A stretch of 64,000 nt of DNA, taken from Clostridia bacterium (GTDB lineage: Bacteria > Bacillota > Clostridia > Lachnospirales > Lachnospiraceae). Shown piece after piece: positions 8,987 to 17,963 of this stretch. The first letter of the stretch is position 1. The number at the start of each line of letters is the position of its first letter. The stretch lies in NCBI GenBank assembly GCA_910574475.1, contig CAJTAT010000012.1:31736-95735 (forward strand), written 5' to 3'. The position numbers and the translations under genes are program-made. The notes beneath the pieces were generated by a model. That model was not told the origin of the DNA, searched no databases, and saw only the letters and a program-made list of their open reading frames with translations.

Positions 8987-9889
8987 ATGGGAGTAAAGAG
9001 AAAGAGATCAATTCAAAAGCTTGAAAGAAAGGATTGGACTAGAATTCTGACAGCCATTGTAGGAATGTTGATATTTTCTGTGGGAATTAATATCTTTGTC
9101 GTACCGGCAGGCCTGTACAATGGAGGGGTTCTGGGAGTGAGCCAGATTATCCGAACGCTTTTGGTCCGCTATGGAAATGTGAACTTAGGCAGAGTTGATA
9201 TAGCGGGTACGATTAACTTGTTGTTCAATATCCCGCTTTTTTTCCTGGCTTACCGCTCCATAGGCAAGGGATTTTTCTTTCGGACTTTGATCTGTGTAGT
9301 CAGTCAGACTTTTTTCATGACAGCCATTCCTATTCCTGCTGTGCCTATTGTGGAAGACACCCTGACGGCCTGTCTGATCGGTGGGATTATTACGGGAGCT
9401 GGAATTGGCCTTTCTCTTCGATGCGGTGGCTCCAGCGGTGGGATGGATATTTTGGGAGTCCACTATACAAAAAAATATCAGGATTTCAGTGTGGGCCGTC
9501 TGGCTCTGTTTGTAAATCTTTTGATCTATGCGGCCTGTGCCCTGCTGTTTGACATTACGGTTGTAATCTACTGTGTGATTTATACGGCTGTGAGCACTCT
9601 GATCATGGATCGGACTCATACACAGAATATCAGTACGCAAGTGATTATTTTTACGAAACAGGAACCGAAAGTGATCATGGACTACATTCTAAAAGACTTG
9701 GAGCGGGGAGCTACTTTCTGGGAGGCCAAAGGAGGATATACAGCAGAAAAGACAAATATTATTTTTACAGTAGTGTCCAAACATGAGCTGTCGGCCCTTA
9801 GGAGACGGCTTCACTCGATCGATCCTCATGCGTTCCTTGTTAGCAAAGAAAATGTGGATGTGAATGGAAAGTTTATGAAGCATTTGTAG
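8987..9889 (+). CDS. YitT family membrane protein (DUF161/DUF2179)
   Basis: A 300-residue protein with about five or six membrane segments in its first 210 residues (GMLIFSVGINIFVVPAGLYNGGVLG is the family signature), including RCGGSSGGMDILG near residue 145. A C-terminal soluble DUF2179 domain follows (about 210-300, ending HAFLVSKENVDVNGKFMKHL). Family function is unknown. GGAGG lies before the ATG. A terminator follows. Confidence 0.93.
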   Translation: MGVKRKRSIQKLERKDWTRILTAIVGMLIFSVGINIFVVPAGLYNGGVLGVSQIIRTLLVRYGNVNLGRVDIAGTINLLFNIPLFFLAYRSIGKGFFFRTLICVVSQTFFMTAIPIPAVPIVEDTLTACLIGGIITGAGIGLSLRCGGSSGGMDILGVHYTKKYQDFSVGRLALFVNLLIYAACALLFDITVVIYCVIYTAVSTLIMDRTHTQNISTQVIIFTKQEPKVIMDYILKDLERGATFWEAKGGYTAEKTNIIFTVVSKHELSALRRRLHSIDPHAFLVSKENVDVNGKFMKHL

Positions 9890-9904
9890 AATATGAAAAT
9901 GATA

Positions 9905-9955
9905 ATGGCTCTGTGCTGCTTAGAAAGGTTTCTGTGGCTTAGAGCCACATTTTTA
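9905..9955 (+). terminator. Terminator after the YitT gene
   Basis: TGGCTCT at 9906-9912 pairs with AGAGCCA at 9941-9947, with a T run after it at 9950-9955. Confidence 0.7.
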
Positions 9956-10024
9956 TTTACAGAAAAAAATTATTTGATTTTATTGAAGATTATTTGAAAA
10001 TCTCCTCGTTATAATAGTGAACAG

Positions 10025-10564
10025 ATGAAAAAGAGGAGGGAGGCGGATGCGATTAAGAGGGAAGAACAATTGGAAATATTGATCGATCGATATCAAAATC
10101 TAATATTTTCCATCTGTTACAAGATGACAGCAGATTATTTTATATCCGAAGATCTGGCACAAGAGACTTTTTTATCCGCTTACGAAAAATATTCCTCTTT
10201 TGATGGCAAAAATGAAAAGGCCTGGATATGTAGAATTGCAACAAATAAATGTCTTGATTACCTGAAACACTCTGGGAGAAAGACAATACCTACAGAAGAC
10301 ACTTATTTTTCCTATCAAGAGGATACAGGGCAGTCTCCAGAGGAAGCTTGTCTGGAAGAGGAAGTCAGGAATGAATTATATTGCTGTTGCAAGAACTTAA
10401 AACCGCCTTATGATGAAATTGCACTGGACTATTACTACTATGAGTTAGATGTGGGCGAGATTGCAAAAAAGCGTAACCGCAACGCAAAAACGGTCCAGAC
10501 GCAGATTTATCGGGCAAGAGGGATGCTTCGAAAGCACTATAAAAAGAAGGAGGAGAGCGCATGA
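10025..10564 (+). CDS. ECF-type RNA polymerase sigma factor (first module)
   Basis: A 179-residue sigma-70 family protein with region 2 (YQNLIFSICYKMTADYFISEDLAQETFLSAYEKYSSF, about 22-60) and region 4 (LDVGEIAKKRNRNAKTVQTQIYRARGMLRK, about 143-172), and no regions 1 or 3. It should redirect RNA polymerase to a small envelope-stress regulon. Its stop overlaps the next start (ATGA), and the next product has one membrane segment, the usual sigma/anti-sigma layout. A TATAAT at 10010-10015 just upstream has no good -35 partner. Confidence 0.93.
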   Translation: MKKRREADAIKREEQLEILIDRYQNLIFSICYKMTADYFISEDLAQETFLSAYEKYSSFDGKNEKAWICRIATNKCLDYLKHSGRKTIPTEDTYFSYQEDTGQSPEEACLEEEVRNELYCCCKNLKPPYDEIALDYYYYELDVGEIAKKRNRNAKTVQTQIYRARGMLRKHYKKKEESA

Positions 10565-11010
10565 GGACAGAAGATAGAAAATCACCGATCCTGTTTCCAA
10601 AGAATGTGGTTGATTTGAGGGATTCCAAAGATTTGGATGCCTATACACAAGCTATCATTCATCAGGTGGAAGCTGAAGGATTGATTCGGGCGCCGAAACA
10701 TATGAAGCAAGAGATTTTACAGCGCTCTCAGCGAGTAGATTATCAACTGGCTATTCAGTCCAGGGAAATTTCGAAAAAAATGCAATTTTTTTTCTATAGT
10801 TTAAAAGTAGGAGCAGCAGTGGTGACGGCTTTGTTTATGGTATTTGCCATTCCCAAAGAGCTGCCCACGGCCGAGGGCTCTGTGCCAGAAGCGTCATCAT
10901 GGGGACAGGAAGAATCCATCGGTGAAAAATTAAATAAGGGTTTACAGGAGTTTAACCAGATCTTTGATGAACTCATTACAACAAATCGAAACAGACAATT
11001 GGAGGATTAG
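10561..11010 (+). CDS. Single-pass membrane protein, probable anti-sigma partner
   Basis: 149 residues. There is a soluble cytoplasmic part of about 77 residues, one membrane helix (about 80-98, SLKVGAAVVTALFMVFAI) and a short external tail. The position (4-base overlap with the ECF sigma gene) and topology fit an anti-sigma factor, but no zinc-binding or RsgI-type anti-sigma motif is visible. Function is inferred only from context. Confidence 0.7.
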   Translation: MRTEDRKSPILFPKNVVDLRDSKDLDAYTQAIIHQVEAEGLIRAPKHMKQEILQRSQRVDYQLAIQSREISKKMQFFFYSLKVGAAVVTALFMVFAIPKELPTAEGSVPEASSWGQEESIGEKLNKGLQEFNQIFDELITTNRNRQLED

Positions 11011-11012
11011 AT

Positions 11013-11597
11013 ATGACAAAGAAAAAAAGTGGTTTTTGGACGTTTATTTTCTCTCTGATGCCAGGAGCAGCGGAGATGTATATGGGATTTATGAAAATGG
11101 GTGTCAGCTTGATGGGCTTGTTTTTTGGCGTAGCGTTTCTGGCTGGATTCTTTGGAATAGGCGTAATAGCTCTGATAGATGTAATTATATGGTTCTATGG
11201 CTTCTTCCACGCTCACAATCTACGGGCAATGGATGATGAGGACTTCTACGCCTTAGAAGACCAATATCTCCTTCCTATGGAAGGGTTTGCCAAAGAATTT
11301 TGGACCAGGACTGTTATTTCCCGATATCGGAAGATTATTGCAATTGTATTGATCCTATTTGGCCTCTCTATTTTGTGGGACAATTTTTTGTGGATTATTG
11401 AACTCATTATTCCAAGAATTATCTTTGACTATATTTATTCATTTAGCTACAGAATTCCACAGCTCATACTTGGAATTGGTATCATTGCAGTGGGAGTCAT
11501 GCTGATTCGCGGTAAGAAACAGGAGCTGTTGGAAGATGCTATAGATATAGAGGAGGTAGATGAATATGGAAGCAAGGCAGGCGATCAAAACTCGTAG
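11013..11597 (+). CDS. Multi-pass membrane protein of unknown function (TM2-like N-terminus)
   Basis: 194 residues. The first 75 residues form two or three membrane helices with the pattern SLMPGAAEMYMGFMKMG typical of TM2-like proteins. Two or three further helices lie at about 105-180, ending with an acidic cytoplasmic tail (EDAIDIEEVDEYG). It starts 2 bases after the preceding stop and overlaps the next gene by 32 bases, so it belongs to the sigma operon. It is probably an envelope-stress effector or sensor; this is inference. Confidence 0.75.
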   Translation: MTKKKSGFWTFIFSLMPGAAEMYMGFMKMGVSLMGLFFGVAFLAGFFGIGVIALIDVIIWFYGFFHAHNLRAMDDEDFYALEDQYLLPMEGFAKEFWTRTVISRYRKIIAIVLILFGLSILWDNFLWIIELIIPRIIFDYIYSFSYRIPQLILGIGIIAVGVMLIRGKKQELLEDAIDIEEVDEYGSKAGDQNS

Positions 11598-11889
11598 AGT
11601 GGGTAGTACTACCCTGGGAATTATTCTTGTGTTATGGGGCGCATTGTTCTTACTCCATGTGATTTTTCCAGTTTTAGATTATGAGCTAATTTTTCGCCTG
11701 TGGCCTCTCGTCTTTGTCTCTTTGGGAATCGAAGTGCTGGTGAGCAGCAGGAAGCCACAGGAACGCATGGTTTATGATGGGGCAGCCATTTTCCTTTTAA
11801 TACTGCTGGTAGTCTTTGCTATGGGAATGGCGGGAGTGGATTGGATCTTTACGCACTATCATGAGTGCCCTCAAGGGGGCTGGTTTTAA
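11566..11889 (+). CDS. Small membrane protein (LiaI/LiaF transmembrane-like)
   Basis: 107 residues with three hydrophobic helices: TTLGIILVLWGALFLLHVIF, then LIFRLWPLVFVSLGIEVLVSS, then AAIFLLILLVVFAMGMAGV. The WPLVFVSLGIEVL stretch resembles the membrane part of LiaF-type cell-envelope stress proteins. The ATG at 11566 is chosen over 11560 because AGGAGGT at 11551-11557 is then 8 bases away. It is the last gene of the first ECF operon. Confidence 0.72.
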   Translation: MEARQAIKTRRVGSTTLGIILVLWGALFLLHVIFPVLDYELIFRLWPLVFVSLGIEVLVSSRKPQERMVYDGAAIFLLILLVVFAMGMAGVDWIFTHYHECPQGGWF

Positions 11890-12018
11890 TTGGCAGAAAG
11901 GCAAAAAACTGCATATGATAAAGAAGGTAGAAACCTATATTTGTCGCGGATAGGTAGCAGCTCAGATATATTTCCTGCCCAATATCATATGCATATTTCG
12001 AAATATGTTTCTATATGG

Positions 12019-12058
12019 AAAAAGTCTGCAGCCCGATTTTACGGGCTGTAGGCTTTTT
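12019..12058 (+). terminator. Terminator of the first ECF operon
   Basis: AAGTCTGCAGCCCG pairs with CGGGCTGTAGGCTT around an ATTTTA loop, followed by TTTTTG. The 11890-12018 stretch before it contains no gene I can support. Confidence 0.85.
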
Positions 12059-12177
12059 GTGCTTTCTATGTAAGGGATACAGAAATTATTTTTATAATTG
12101 CATCCAACAGGGGCGTTGATTTGTCTAATGATTGAATGTACATTTAATATGAGAGCGAAAAGGAGGAGAGGCATGAT

Positions 12178-12702
12178 ATGAAAAAGGACAGCATAGAAGA
12201 TTTGATAAATCGTGCCAGAGCTTGTGATGGGGAAGCCTTTGTAGAGCTAATGGAACGTCATAAGCAGTCCATGTATAAGATTGCAAAAGCTTATTTGAAG
12301 CAGGAAGAAGATGTGGCAGATGCTATGTCAGAGACAATCTTAGACTGCTTTGAACACTTGGAAAATTTGAAAGAAGCTCAGTATTTTGGCACTTGGCTTG
12401 TGCGGATTCTGATTAATAATTGCAAGAACATGTTGAAAAAGAGACAGAGATTTGACTGTACCGATGGGATCGAGGACACTTTACAGAGTGTATCTATGGA
12501 GGAGGAAGGAACGAGAGCCTTTCTGGACTATCTGCAACCCTTAGAAGAAGAGGACAGAATTTTAATGATACTGTTTTACGTATGGGGATTTCGTGTCAGG
12601 GAAATCGCAGAACTTCTCCATATGAAAGAGGCAACTGTAAAGTCAAGGATGCAGAGGGGAAGAGGAAAGATCAAGAAAACTTTTTTCCCTCTGGTAGTAT
12701 GA
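12178..12702 (+). CDS. ECF-type RNA polymerase sigma factor (second module)
   Basis: 174 residues with sigma region 2 (FVELMERHKQSMYKIAKAYLKQEEDVADAMSETILDCFE, about 21-60) and region 4 (WGFRVREIAELLHMKEATVKSRMQRGRGKI, about 136-165). It resembles the SigV/SigX-like group paired with a DUF4179/DUF4367-type membrane protein, which is exactly what follows 51 bp downstream. AGGAGGAG lies 8 bases before the ATG. It is separate from the first ECF module by a strong terminator. Confidence 0.93.
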   Translation: MKKDSIEDLINRARACDGEAFVELMERHKQSMYKIAKAYLKQEEDVADAMSETILDCFEHLENLKEAQYFGTWLVRILINNCKNMLKKRQRFDCTDGIEDTLQSVSMEEEGTRAFLDYLQPLEEEDRILMILFYVWGFRVREIAELLHMKEATVKSRMQRGRGKIKKTFFPLVV

Positions 12703-12753
12703 GGCTGTAGCAAAACTGAAAAACAGCGGAACTTTAAATAGGAGGTAGGGCAT

Positions 12754-14190
12754 ATGAATCGCGAAGAGAAATTATTGGACCAGAGAGCAGAAAAGGCTCT
12801 GGGGAAAGAGCTTTCCATCCCCACAGCTACAGAAGATAAAATTCAGGCAGCTTATGATATTGTACGTGCAAAAAACAGACAGAAAATCAAGGAGGGAAAA
12901 ATGAAACATACAAAAACAAGTTCTTTTCGTCATGTGTGGGCGGCTGGATTGGCAGCAGCGCTTCTGGCAGTGTCAGGTTTAGGCGTTTTAGCGGCTACTG
13001 GCTATTTTACCAAGACTGTAAATGAAGGAGATAATAAGATTTCCTACGAATTTGAAGTCAATTATGAATTAAAACCAGTAGAAGTTCAGGCAACGCCCAG
13101 CTATATTCCTGAAGGAATGGAAGACCAGGGAGACGGAAAATTCTGGTCTCAGGAAAACTATGGGCATGGAATTTCTATTCTACCATTGAATATGGTAAAC
13201 ATTGACGAGAACATGGCACGGATGAATTTCGATCATGTGGCAAACGTAGAAAAGACAACCATCCAGAATATGGAAACGCATATTATCACTTTTGAGGATG
13301 AAGAAAAGTATCAGACAGGCAAGGATATTTACATGTTTAATCCTGAAGAGGGATATGTAGTCTGGGTATATGGGGATTATAATGTACCTTTGGAAGAAGT
13401 AAAGAAGGTGGCGGAGAACCTTGAGATTACTGTTAAAGAAAATGAAGATCTGAAATACAATAATACAGCGGAGGATCAACTGGAAAAAGAAAAACAGGCA
13501 GCAGACGACGCTCAGTGGGATGCTCTGGTAGAAAAGGGTGTGACAGCAGATCAGATTACGAAGATCGGGGATGCTCTGGAGTGCTTCGATGGCCGCAAAT
13601 ATACAGTAGAAGAGGTAAATCTCTATGACAGCCTTTATGATGTGCCTGGATATACAGAAAAAGGCGTGTATAGCATGGAAAGACTGACTTCCTGGCTGAA
13701 CGAGGACGGCACTCACAAATCCTACCTGCGTACCCATTATGATGAAAATGGAAATATTCTTGATGAGGAAGAAGCATCCGTAAAATTCCTGGCAGTGAAG
13801 GCCACGGCTGAGCAATTTGGAGAACCAGAGGGAGTATGGACAGACGCTGCTTTGGATGGCTCTCTGGTCTTTATAGAAAAACGTGCAGATGGAACTTATA
13901 ACTTCAAAAAAGACTCTTATGATGCTGTGCCCAGCGAAAACTATGATCTTCAGATGGATCAGAGGTGCTTCTATCTGGATCAGCCAGTGAATTTGCAGGG
14001 AGAAGAGAGAGATCATTCCTTCTTCTACAGAACCATGGAAAAGGGAGAACGTATTACCTATACCCTGATCTTTGCAATAGATAAGGATCGTATTCCAAAT
14101 GACGATCTTAGTCAGGTAGTATTACAGTTTAACGGAACTGGCAATGACTGTACCAATCCTATGTGGAGTGCTTTGGGAGAAATCAAATAA
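12754..14190 (+). CDS. Membrane-anchored DUF4367-like protein, probable regulator of the second ECF sigma factor
   Basis: 478 residues. An N-terminal cytoplasmic segment of about 65 residues is followed by one membrane helix (about 66-84, VWAAGLAAALLAVSGLGVLAA) and a large external part. The external part contains a DUF4367-like domain around 115-220 (PSYIPEGMEDQGDGKFWSQ, then YMFNPEEGYVVWVYGD). The C-terminal 200 residues match nothing I recognise and may sense an extracellular signal. It follows the sigma gene with its own AGGAGG. Anti-sigma function is inferred from topology and position. Confidence 0.78.
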   Translation: MNREEKLLDQRAEKALGKELSIPTATEDKIQAAYDIVRAKNRQKIKEGKMKHTKTSSFRHVWAAGLAAALLAVSGLGVLAATGYFTKTVNEGDNKISYEFEVNYELKPVEVQATPSYIPEGMEDQGDGKFWSQENYGHGISILPLNMVNIDENMARMNFDHVANVEKTTIQNMETHIITFEDEEKYQTGKDIYMFNPEEGYVVWVYGDYNVPLEEVKKVAENLEITVKENEDLKYNNTAEDQLEKEKQAADDAQWDALVEKGVTADQITKIGDALECFDGRKYTVEEVNLYDSLYDVPGYTEKGVYSMERLTSWLNEDGTHKSYLRTHYDENGNILDEEEASVKFLAVKATAEQFGEPEGVWTDAALDGSLVFIEKRADGTYNFKKDSYDAVPSENYDLQMDQRCFYLDQPVNLQGEERDHSFFYRTMEKGERITYTLIFAIDKDRIPNDDLSQVVLQFNGTGNDCTNPMWSALGEIK

Positions 14191-14229
14191 TTCTTAAAAA
14201 GATTCGTATATAAAAGTTTATAGAAAAAA

Positions 14230-14257
14230 CCCGGCCTATTTTACAGGCCGGGCTTTT
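14230..14257 (+). terminator. Strong terminator after the DUF4367-like gene
   Basis: A perfect 8-bp GC stem (CCCGGCCT with AGGCCGGG), 7-base loop and CTTTTT. Confidence 0.9.
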
Positions 14258-14284
14258 TCGGACATTCACTGCCACTTCCCAATC

Positions 14285-14452
14285 TTACATTTTGTACTTA
14301 AATGACTGGCAGTCCGTACACTCTACTTTCGTTGGATCAGATTCGTGGGTACCTACTTGAATTTTGCTCAGAGTACAATAATTTTCTGTCTGTGCATGAT
14401 AGGAACAATTGTTTACAGTACAGGCAATGCTGGTATTTTTCTTCTCTGCCAT
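14285..14452 (-). CDS. DUF1540 domain small cysteine-rich protein
   Basis: A 55-residue frame with AAGGAGG 6 bases before the ATG. The sequence MAEKKNTSIACTVNNCSYH and the later CTLSKI and CTDCQSF give the C-x4-C, C, C-x2-C pattern of DUF1540, a short probable metal-binding domain widespread in clostridia. No function is established. It is convergent with the DUF4367 gene and transcribed alone. Confidence 0.88.
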   Translation of the reverse strand: MAEKKNTSIACTVNNCSYHAQTENYCTLSKIQVGTHESDPTKVECTDCQSFKYKM

Positions 14453-14459
14453 AATGAGC

Positions 14460-15070
14460 CTCCTTATGCTTTTGAATTTAAGACTACAAAGTTAGTATCT
14501 GCAAAAGAAGTTGCAATATGATTGAAAAAAATGCCAAAAAATTTGTTACATTTTAGCCGGAAAATCTAGATATATGGCTTAACTGTAACAAATTTTTTGC
14601 TTGTATTACCATCTTTATGTAAAGGAGTAGCCTCCATAATTGTTAGCCGAAGCTGGTCAGCACCCATAAGCACCGGCAGCCTCTATTTGATAATACTATC
14701 TTATCGTAAGGATGTGAAGAATATGTGTACCAGGTCTTAAAAATTTATGAGGGTATTCTAAAATATTTCTAAAATAGAAAGGGAAAATATCGATTTTACA
14801 TCTATGTAATCTTCTAATTCTCAGTATGGAATGGTATAGAATAAAGTCCCTTCTGAATATAGGGCATATAGAAATGTCATATTTGGAATAATTTGGAAGT
14901 TTTTATGATGGAAAATGTAGAATCATGCAGAAATGCATGGTATAATGGCAATGTTGTCCCACCATTTGAATTCAAGATACTTTTTTCGAACAATTTTCAA
15001 GCTGTAAATGCAAATATCGTTATCAGTGTTGCCAGTAATGCGAATGTACTTATATACAGGATTATATAGC
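14460..15070. other. 610-bp AT-rich intergenic stretch with no gene I can support
   Basis: No conserved gene is visible. A GC-richer island at 14637-14697 stands out from its AT-rich surroundings and could be the remains of a gene or a structured RNA, but I could not fold it convincingly. A 54-codon frame from 14905 has a poor ribosome site and an atypical composition. Confidence 0.5.
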
Positions 15071-15107
15071 TTGAAAAAAACAAAAACCACCATAAATTTG
15101 GTGGTTT
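15071..15107 (-). terminator. Terminator of the tRNA-Gly transcript
   Basis: On the minus strand AAACCACC pairs with GGTGGTTT and is followed by TTGTTTTTTTC, 6 bases after the tRNA. Confidence 0.88.
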
Positions 15108-15112
15108 CAGAG

Positions 15113-15183
15113 AGCAGATAACGGGAATCGAACCCGCCTCCCCAGCTTGGGAAGCTGGTGTTCTACCAATGAACTATATCTGC
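15113..15183 (-). tRNA. tRNA-Gly (anticodon CCC)
   Basis: 71 nt without an encoded CCA. Acceptor GCAGATA pairs with TATCTGC. The D arm is GTTC-ATTGGTA-GAAC. The anticodon arm CCAGC-TTCCCAA-GCTGG gives anticodon CCC. The T arm is GCGGG-TTCGATT-CCCGT. It reads GGG codons. It is a stand-alone gene with its own promoter and terminator. Confidence 0.96.
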
Positions 15184-15193
15184 GTGTATTCCT

Positions 15194-15221
15194 ATTATAG
15201 CACATGAAATGAAGAAATCAA
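15194..15221 (-). promoter_or_regulatory. Promoter of tRNA-Gly
   Basis: TTGATT, 16-bp spacer, TATAAT on the minus strand, with the -10 element ending 10 bases before the tRNA. Confidence 0.75.
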
Positions 15222-15264
15222 GATCAAAAATGAGAATCGTGTGAAAGTATTAAAAAACGAAAGA

Positions 15265-15298
15265 AGCGCCTGGGGTTTCCAGGCGCTCTTTCTTTCTT
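15265..15298. terminator. Orphan GC-rich hairpin
   Basis: AGCGCCTGG pairs perfectly with CCAGGCGCT around a 5-base loop. CTTTCTTTCTT follows on the plus strand, and on the minus strand TCTTTCGTTTTTT. No gene lies directly before it in either direction, so what it terminates is unclear. Confidence 0.55.
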
Positions 15299-15462
15299 AT
15301 GAGGGGGGAGATAGTGATGTCTAAATCAACTATCTGCGATTATTATAATGCCCAAATGTGTTCAAAGTATGTCCATTTTCTAAAAGATACGAAAAAAATC
15401 TTGGCTAAAACTTAAAAAATGATTAAGCAAAGCTTAAAGGAAATGAAATTCCCGCGTAAGCA

Positions 15463-15492
15463 TTGGAAAACCCAAGGCAGGTATGGTATAAT
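15463..15492 (+). promoter_or_regulatory. Promoter of the epimerase-like gene
   Basis: TTGGAA, 18-bp spacer, TATAAT, 89 bases before the start at 15582. Confidence 0.6.
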
Positions 15493-15581
15493 GTACGCGT
15501 TGACAATAAGCAGTGCCAGAATCTATGATTTTCTGAATGGTACTGCAGAATGAGCGAAAAAGCACCGAGGGAGGGGAATTT

Positions 15582-16460
15582 ATGTCAGAGATGCATATAC
15601 TGGAAAATGAGAGGTTAAAGATAAGCGTCAGCGATCATGGCGCTGAGTTGTGCAGTATTTATAATAAGAAAGAAGACAGAGAAATGATCTGGACAGCCGA
15701 CCCTGCCTACTGGAACAGACATGCCCCTGTACTATTTCCTTTCGTAGGTAAGGTGACAGGTGGCTATTATACTTACGAGGGGCAGAAATATCCCATGGGC
15801 CAGCATGGCTTTGCAAGAGACCGGGAGTTTGCTCTTTTAGAGATGACAGAGAATACAGTGGTACACAGCCTTACATCCGACGAGGCAAGCCTGAGAGTAT
15901 ATCCTTTTGAGTTTGTTCTTGAGATTGTGCATAAATTAGATGGGAATTGTGTAACAGTAGAATGGAAAGTAAAAAATATTGGGAATAAAAAGATGTATTA
16001 TTCCATTGGCGGACATCCTGCTTTTTGTGTGGAGCAGTTAGAGGGCAGCCGCGTTGTCTTTGATGGGTTAAAAAACTTGACCAGAGTGGCCATTGACCCT
16101 GTGACAGAGGGCGTGGATGTGGATCATCCAGAGACTTTGGAGCTGAGGGATGGCGTTTACCAGGTAGAGGAACATACCTTTGATCGGGATGCTCTGATTT
16201 TTGATCACAATCAGGTGAAATGTGTGAGCCTGGAAACTGCTGAAGGGAAAAGGCTGGTCACATTGTCCTGCCCAGATGCACATAGTGTAGGTATCTGGTC
16301 GCCAGTGAAGCGACAGGCACCTTTTATCTGTCTGGAGCCATGGATTGGAAGATGTGATAACAGTGGTTTTGTAGGAGAACTAAAAGATAAGTTTGATGTT
16401 CAGTCCCTGGAAGCAGGAGAAAGTTTTGAGACTGCTTACAGGATTCTGATTGGTGAGTAA
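15582..16460 (+). CDS. Aldose 1-epimerase family protein (LacX-like)
   Basis: 292 residues of the galactose-mutarotase fold. NRHAPVLFPFVGKVTGGYYTYEGQKYPMGQHGFARD (about 40-75) contains the family's conserved arginine and histidine region, and GGHPAF (near 147) the second histidine. The length and sequence style fit the LacX-like branch, whose substrates are not settled; anomer interconversion of a hexose is the family reaction. The start at 15582 follows GGGAGGGG; the frame is open upstream to 15537 but has no ribosome site there. It lies 33 bp before murE. Confidence 0.9.
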   Translation: MSEMHILENERLKISVSDHGAELCSIYNKKEDREMIWTADPAYWNRHAPVLFPFVGKVTGGYYTYEGQKYPMGQHGFARDREFALLEMTENTVVHSLTSDEASLRVYPFEFVLEIVHKLDGNCVTVEWKVKNIGNKKMYYSIGGHPAFCVEQLEGSRVVFDGLKNLTRVAIDPVTEGVDVDHPETLELRDGVYQVEEHTFDRDALIFDHNQVKCVSLETAEGKRLVTLSCPDAHSVGIWSPVKRQAPFICLEPWIGRCDNSGFVGELKDKFDVQSLEAGESFETAYRILIGE

Positions 16461-16493
16461 GGCGAAGCATTACTTATATATGGAGGAAGGAAA

Positions 16494-17963
16494 ATGAGAG
16501 CAGCAAGGGAATTGCTGAAAGATTTAGAGTATGAGGTATTGAGCGGAAGCGTCAATGCAAATATCAATGATTTGGTCTATAATACAGCCAAGGTTACAAA
16601 GGAATGTATGTTTATCTGTATCAAAGGAGCAACCTTTGACAGCCATGAAGCAGCAGAGCAGGCGGCCAGGGCAGGGGCGACTGTGATTGTGGCAGAACAT
16701 CCTGTAAAAGTGCCAGAGGGAACAACCGTTGTTCTGGTTTCAGATACCCGTTATGCACTTGCGATGATTTCGGCGGCTTACTTTGATTATCCGGCAAATA
16801 AGTTAAGGATTATTGGAATCACTGGAACAAAAGGAAAGACGACTACGACGTATATGATACGCTCCATTCTGGAACACGCGGGAATCCGCACTGGGCTCAT
16901 AGGAACCATTGAGACGATAATTGGGGATCGTCATATGCCAGACTGTAATACGACACCAGAGTCATATGCTCTTCAGGAATCCTTCGCACAGATGGTAAAA
17001 GCAGGGTGCCAGGCAGTGGTAATGGAGGTTTCTTCTCAGGGGCTGAAGCTGAAACGGACAGCAGGAATTCCTTTTGAATTGGGTATCTTTACAAATCTTG
17101 CCCCAGATCACATTGGACCCAATGAACATGAAAGCTTCGAAGAATATATGGAGTGCAAAGGGAAACTGTTTCAACAGTGCAAGACAGGTATAGTCAACTT
17201 AGACGATGAGCACTGCATGGAAGTGTTAAAGGGACACACCTGTGAATTGGAAACTTATGGATTTACCGAACAGGCAGATCTGCGGGCTTCTAATATAGAA
17301 CTTATCAGCCGCCCTGGCTATCTGGGGATCTCCTACCAGGTATCTGGACTTTTAGACTTTGATGTAGAGATTGATCTGCCCGGCAAATTCAGCGTGTATA
17401 ATTCTCTGGTTGCCATTGCTGTATGCCGGCATTTTGATATTTCTAAGAAAGATATGGCTACAGCACTCAGAGGGGCTAAGACCAAAGGAAGAATTGAAAT
17501 GATCAAGGCGTCGGAAGCGTTTACTCTGATGATTGACTATGCCCATAATGCCATGAGTCTGGAAAGTCTTTTGACCACCTTAAAGGAGTATCAGCCCAAA
17601 CGGCTTGTGTGTCTCTTTGGATGTGGCGGAAACCGTTCTCGTCTACGCCGCTTTGAGATGGGTGAAGTGTCTGGCAATCTGGCGGATCTTACAGTGATTA
17701 CTTCGGATAATCCCAGGTTTGAAGAGCCCCAGGCAATCATTGACGACATTCGGACTGGTATGGAGAAGACAAAAGGAAAATTTATAGAGATCATTGATCG
17801 AAAAGAAGCGATACGATACGTGATCGAACACGGGGAGCCAGGCGATGTGATTGTATTGGCTGGAAAAGGACATGAGGATTACCAAGAAATTAAGGGAGTC
17901 AAGTACCCTATGGATGAACGGGTTTTGATTCAGGAAGTACTTCAGGAGATGGGAAGAGCGTGA
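16494..17963 (+). CDS. murE: UDP-N-acetylmuramyl-tripeptide synthetase (meso-DAP type)
   Basis: Adds the third amino acid to UDP-MurNAc-L-Ala-D-Glu in cytoplasmic peptidoglycan precursor synthesis. The 489 residues have the Mur ligase order: N-terminal UDP-binding domain, ATP-binding loop TGTKGKTTT (about 110-118), central ligase domain with EVSSQGLKL (carbamylated-lysine region later at MECKGKLF), and C-terminal domain with DNPR (about 405-408) and LAGKGHEDYQ. DNPR is the signature of meso-diaminopimelate-adding enzymes. Its stop overlaps the GTG start of priA. Many Lachnospiraceae keep more than one murE-like gene; whether this is the main one cannot be told here. Confidence 0.94.
   Translation: MRAARELLKDLEYEVLSGSVNANINDLVYNTAKVTKECMFICIKGATFDSHEAAEQAARAGATVIVAEHPVKVPEGTTVVLVSDTRYALAMISAAYFDYPANKLRIIGITGTKGKTTTTYMIRSILEHAGIRTGLIGTIETIIGDRHMPDCNTTPESYALQESFAQMVKAGCQAVVMEVSSQGLKLKRTAGIPFELGIFTNLAPDHIGPNEHESFEEYMECKGKLFQQCKTGIVNLDDEHCMEVLKGHTCELETYGFTEQADLRASNIELISRPGYLGISYQVSGLLDFDVEIDLPGKFSVYNSLVAIAVCRHFDISKKDMATALRGAKTKGRIEMIKASEAFTLMIDYAHNAMSLESLLTTLKEYQPKRLVCLFGCGGNRSRLRRFEMGEVSGNLADLTVITSDNPRFEEPQAIIDDIRTGMEKTKGKFIEIIDRKEAIRYVIEHGEPGDVIVLAGKGHEDYQEIKGVKYPMDERVLIQEVLQEMGRA

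Noticed and set aside
10010..10015. TATAAT upstream of the first ECF sigma gene as a full promoter
   Set aside because: No acceptable -35 element at 16-18 bp, and no ECF-type AAC motif was found.
14905..15069. 54-codon frame in the gap before tRNA-Gly
   Set aside because: Weak ribosome site, odd composition and no recognisable homology pattern.
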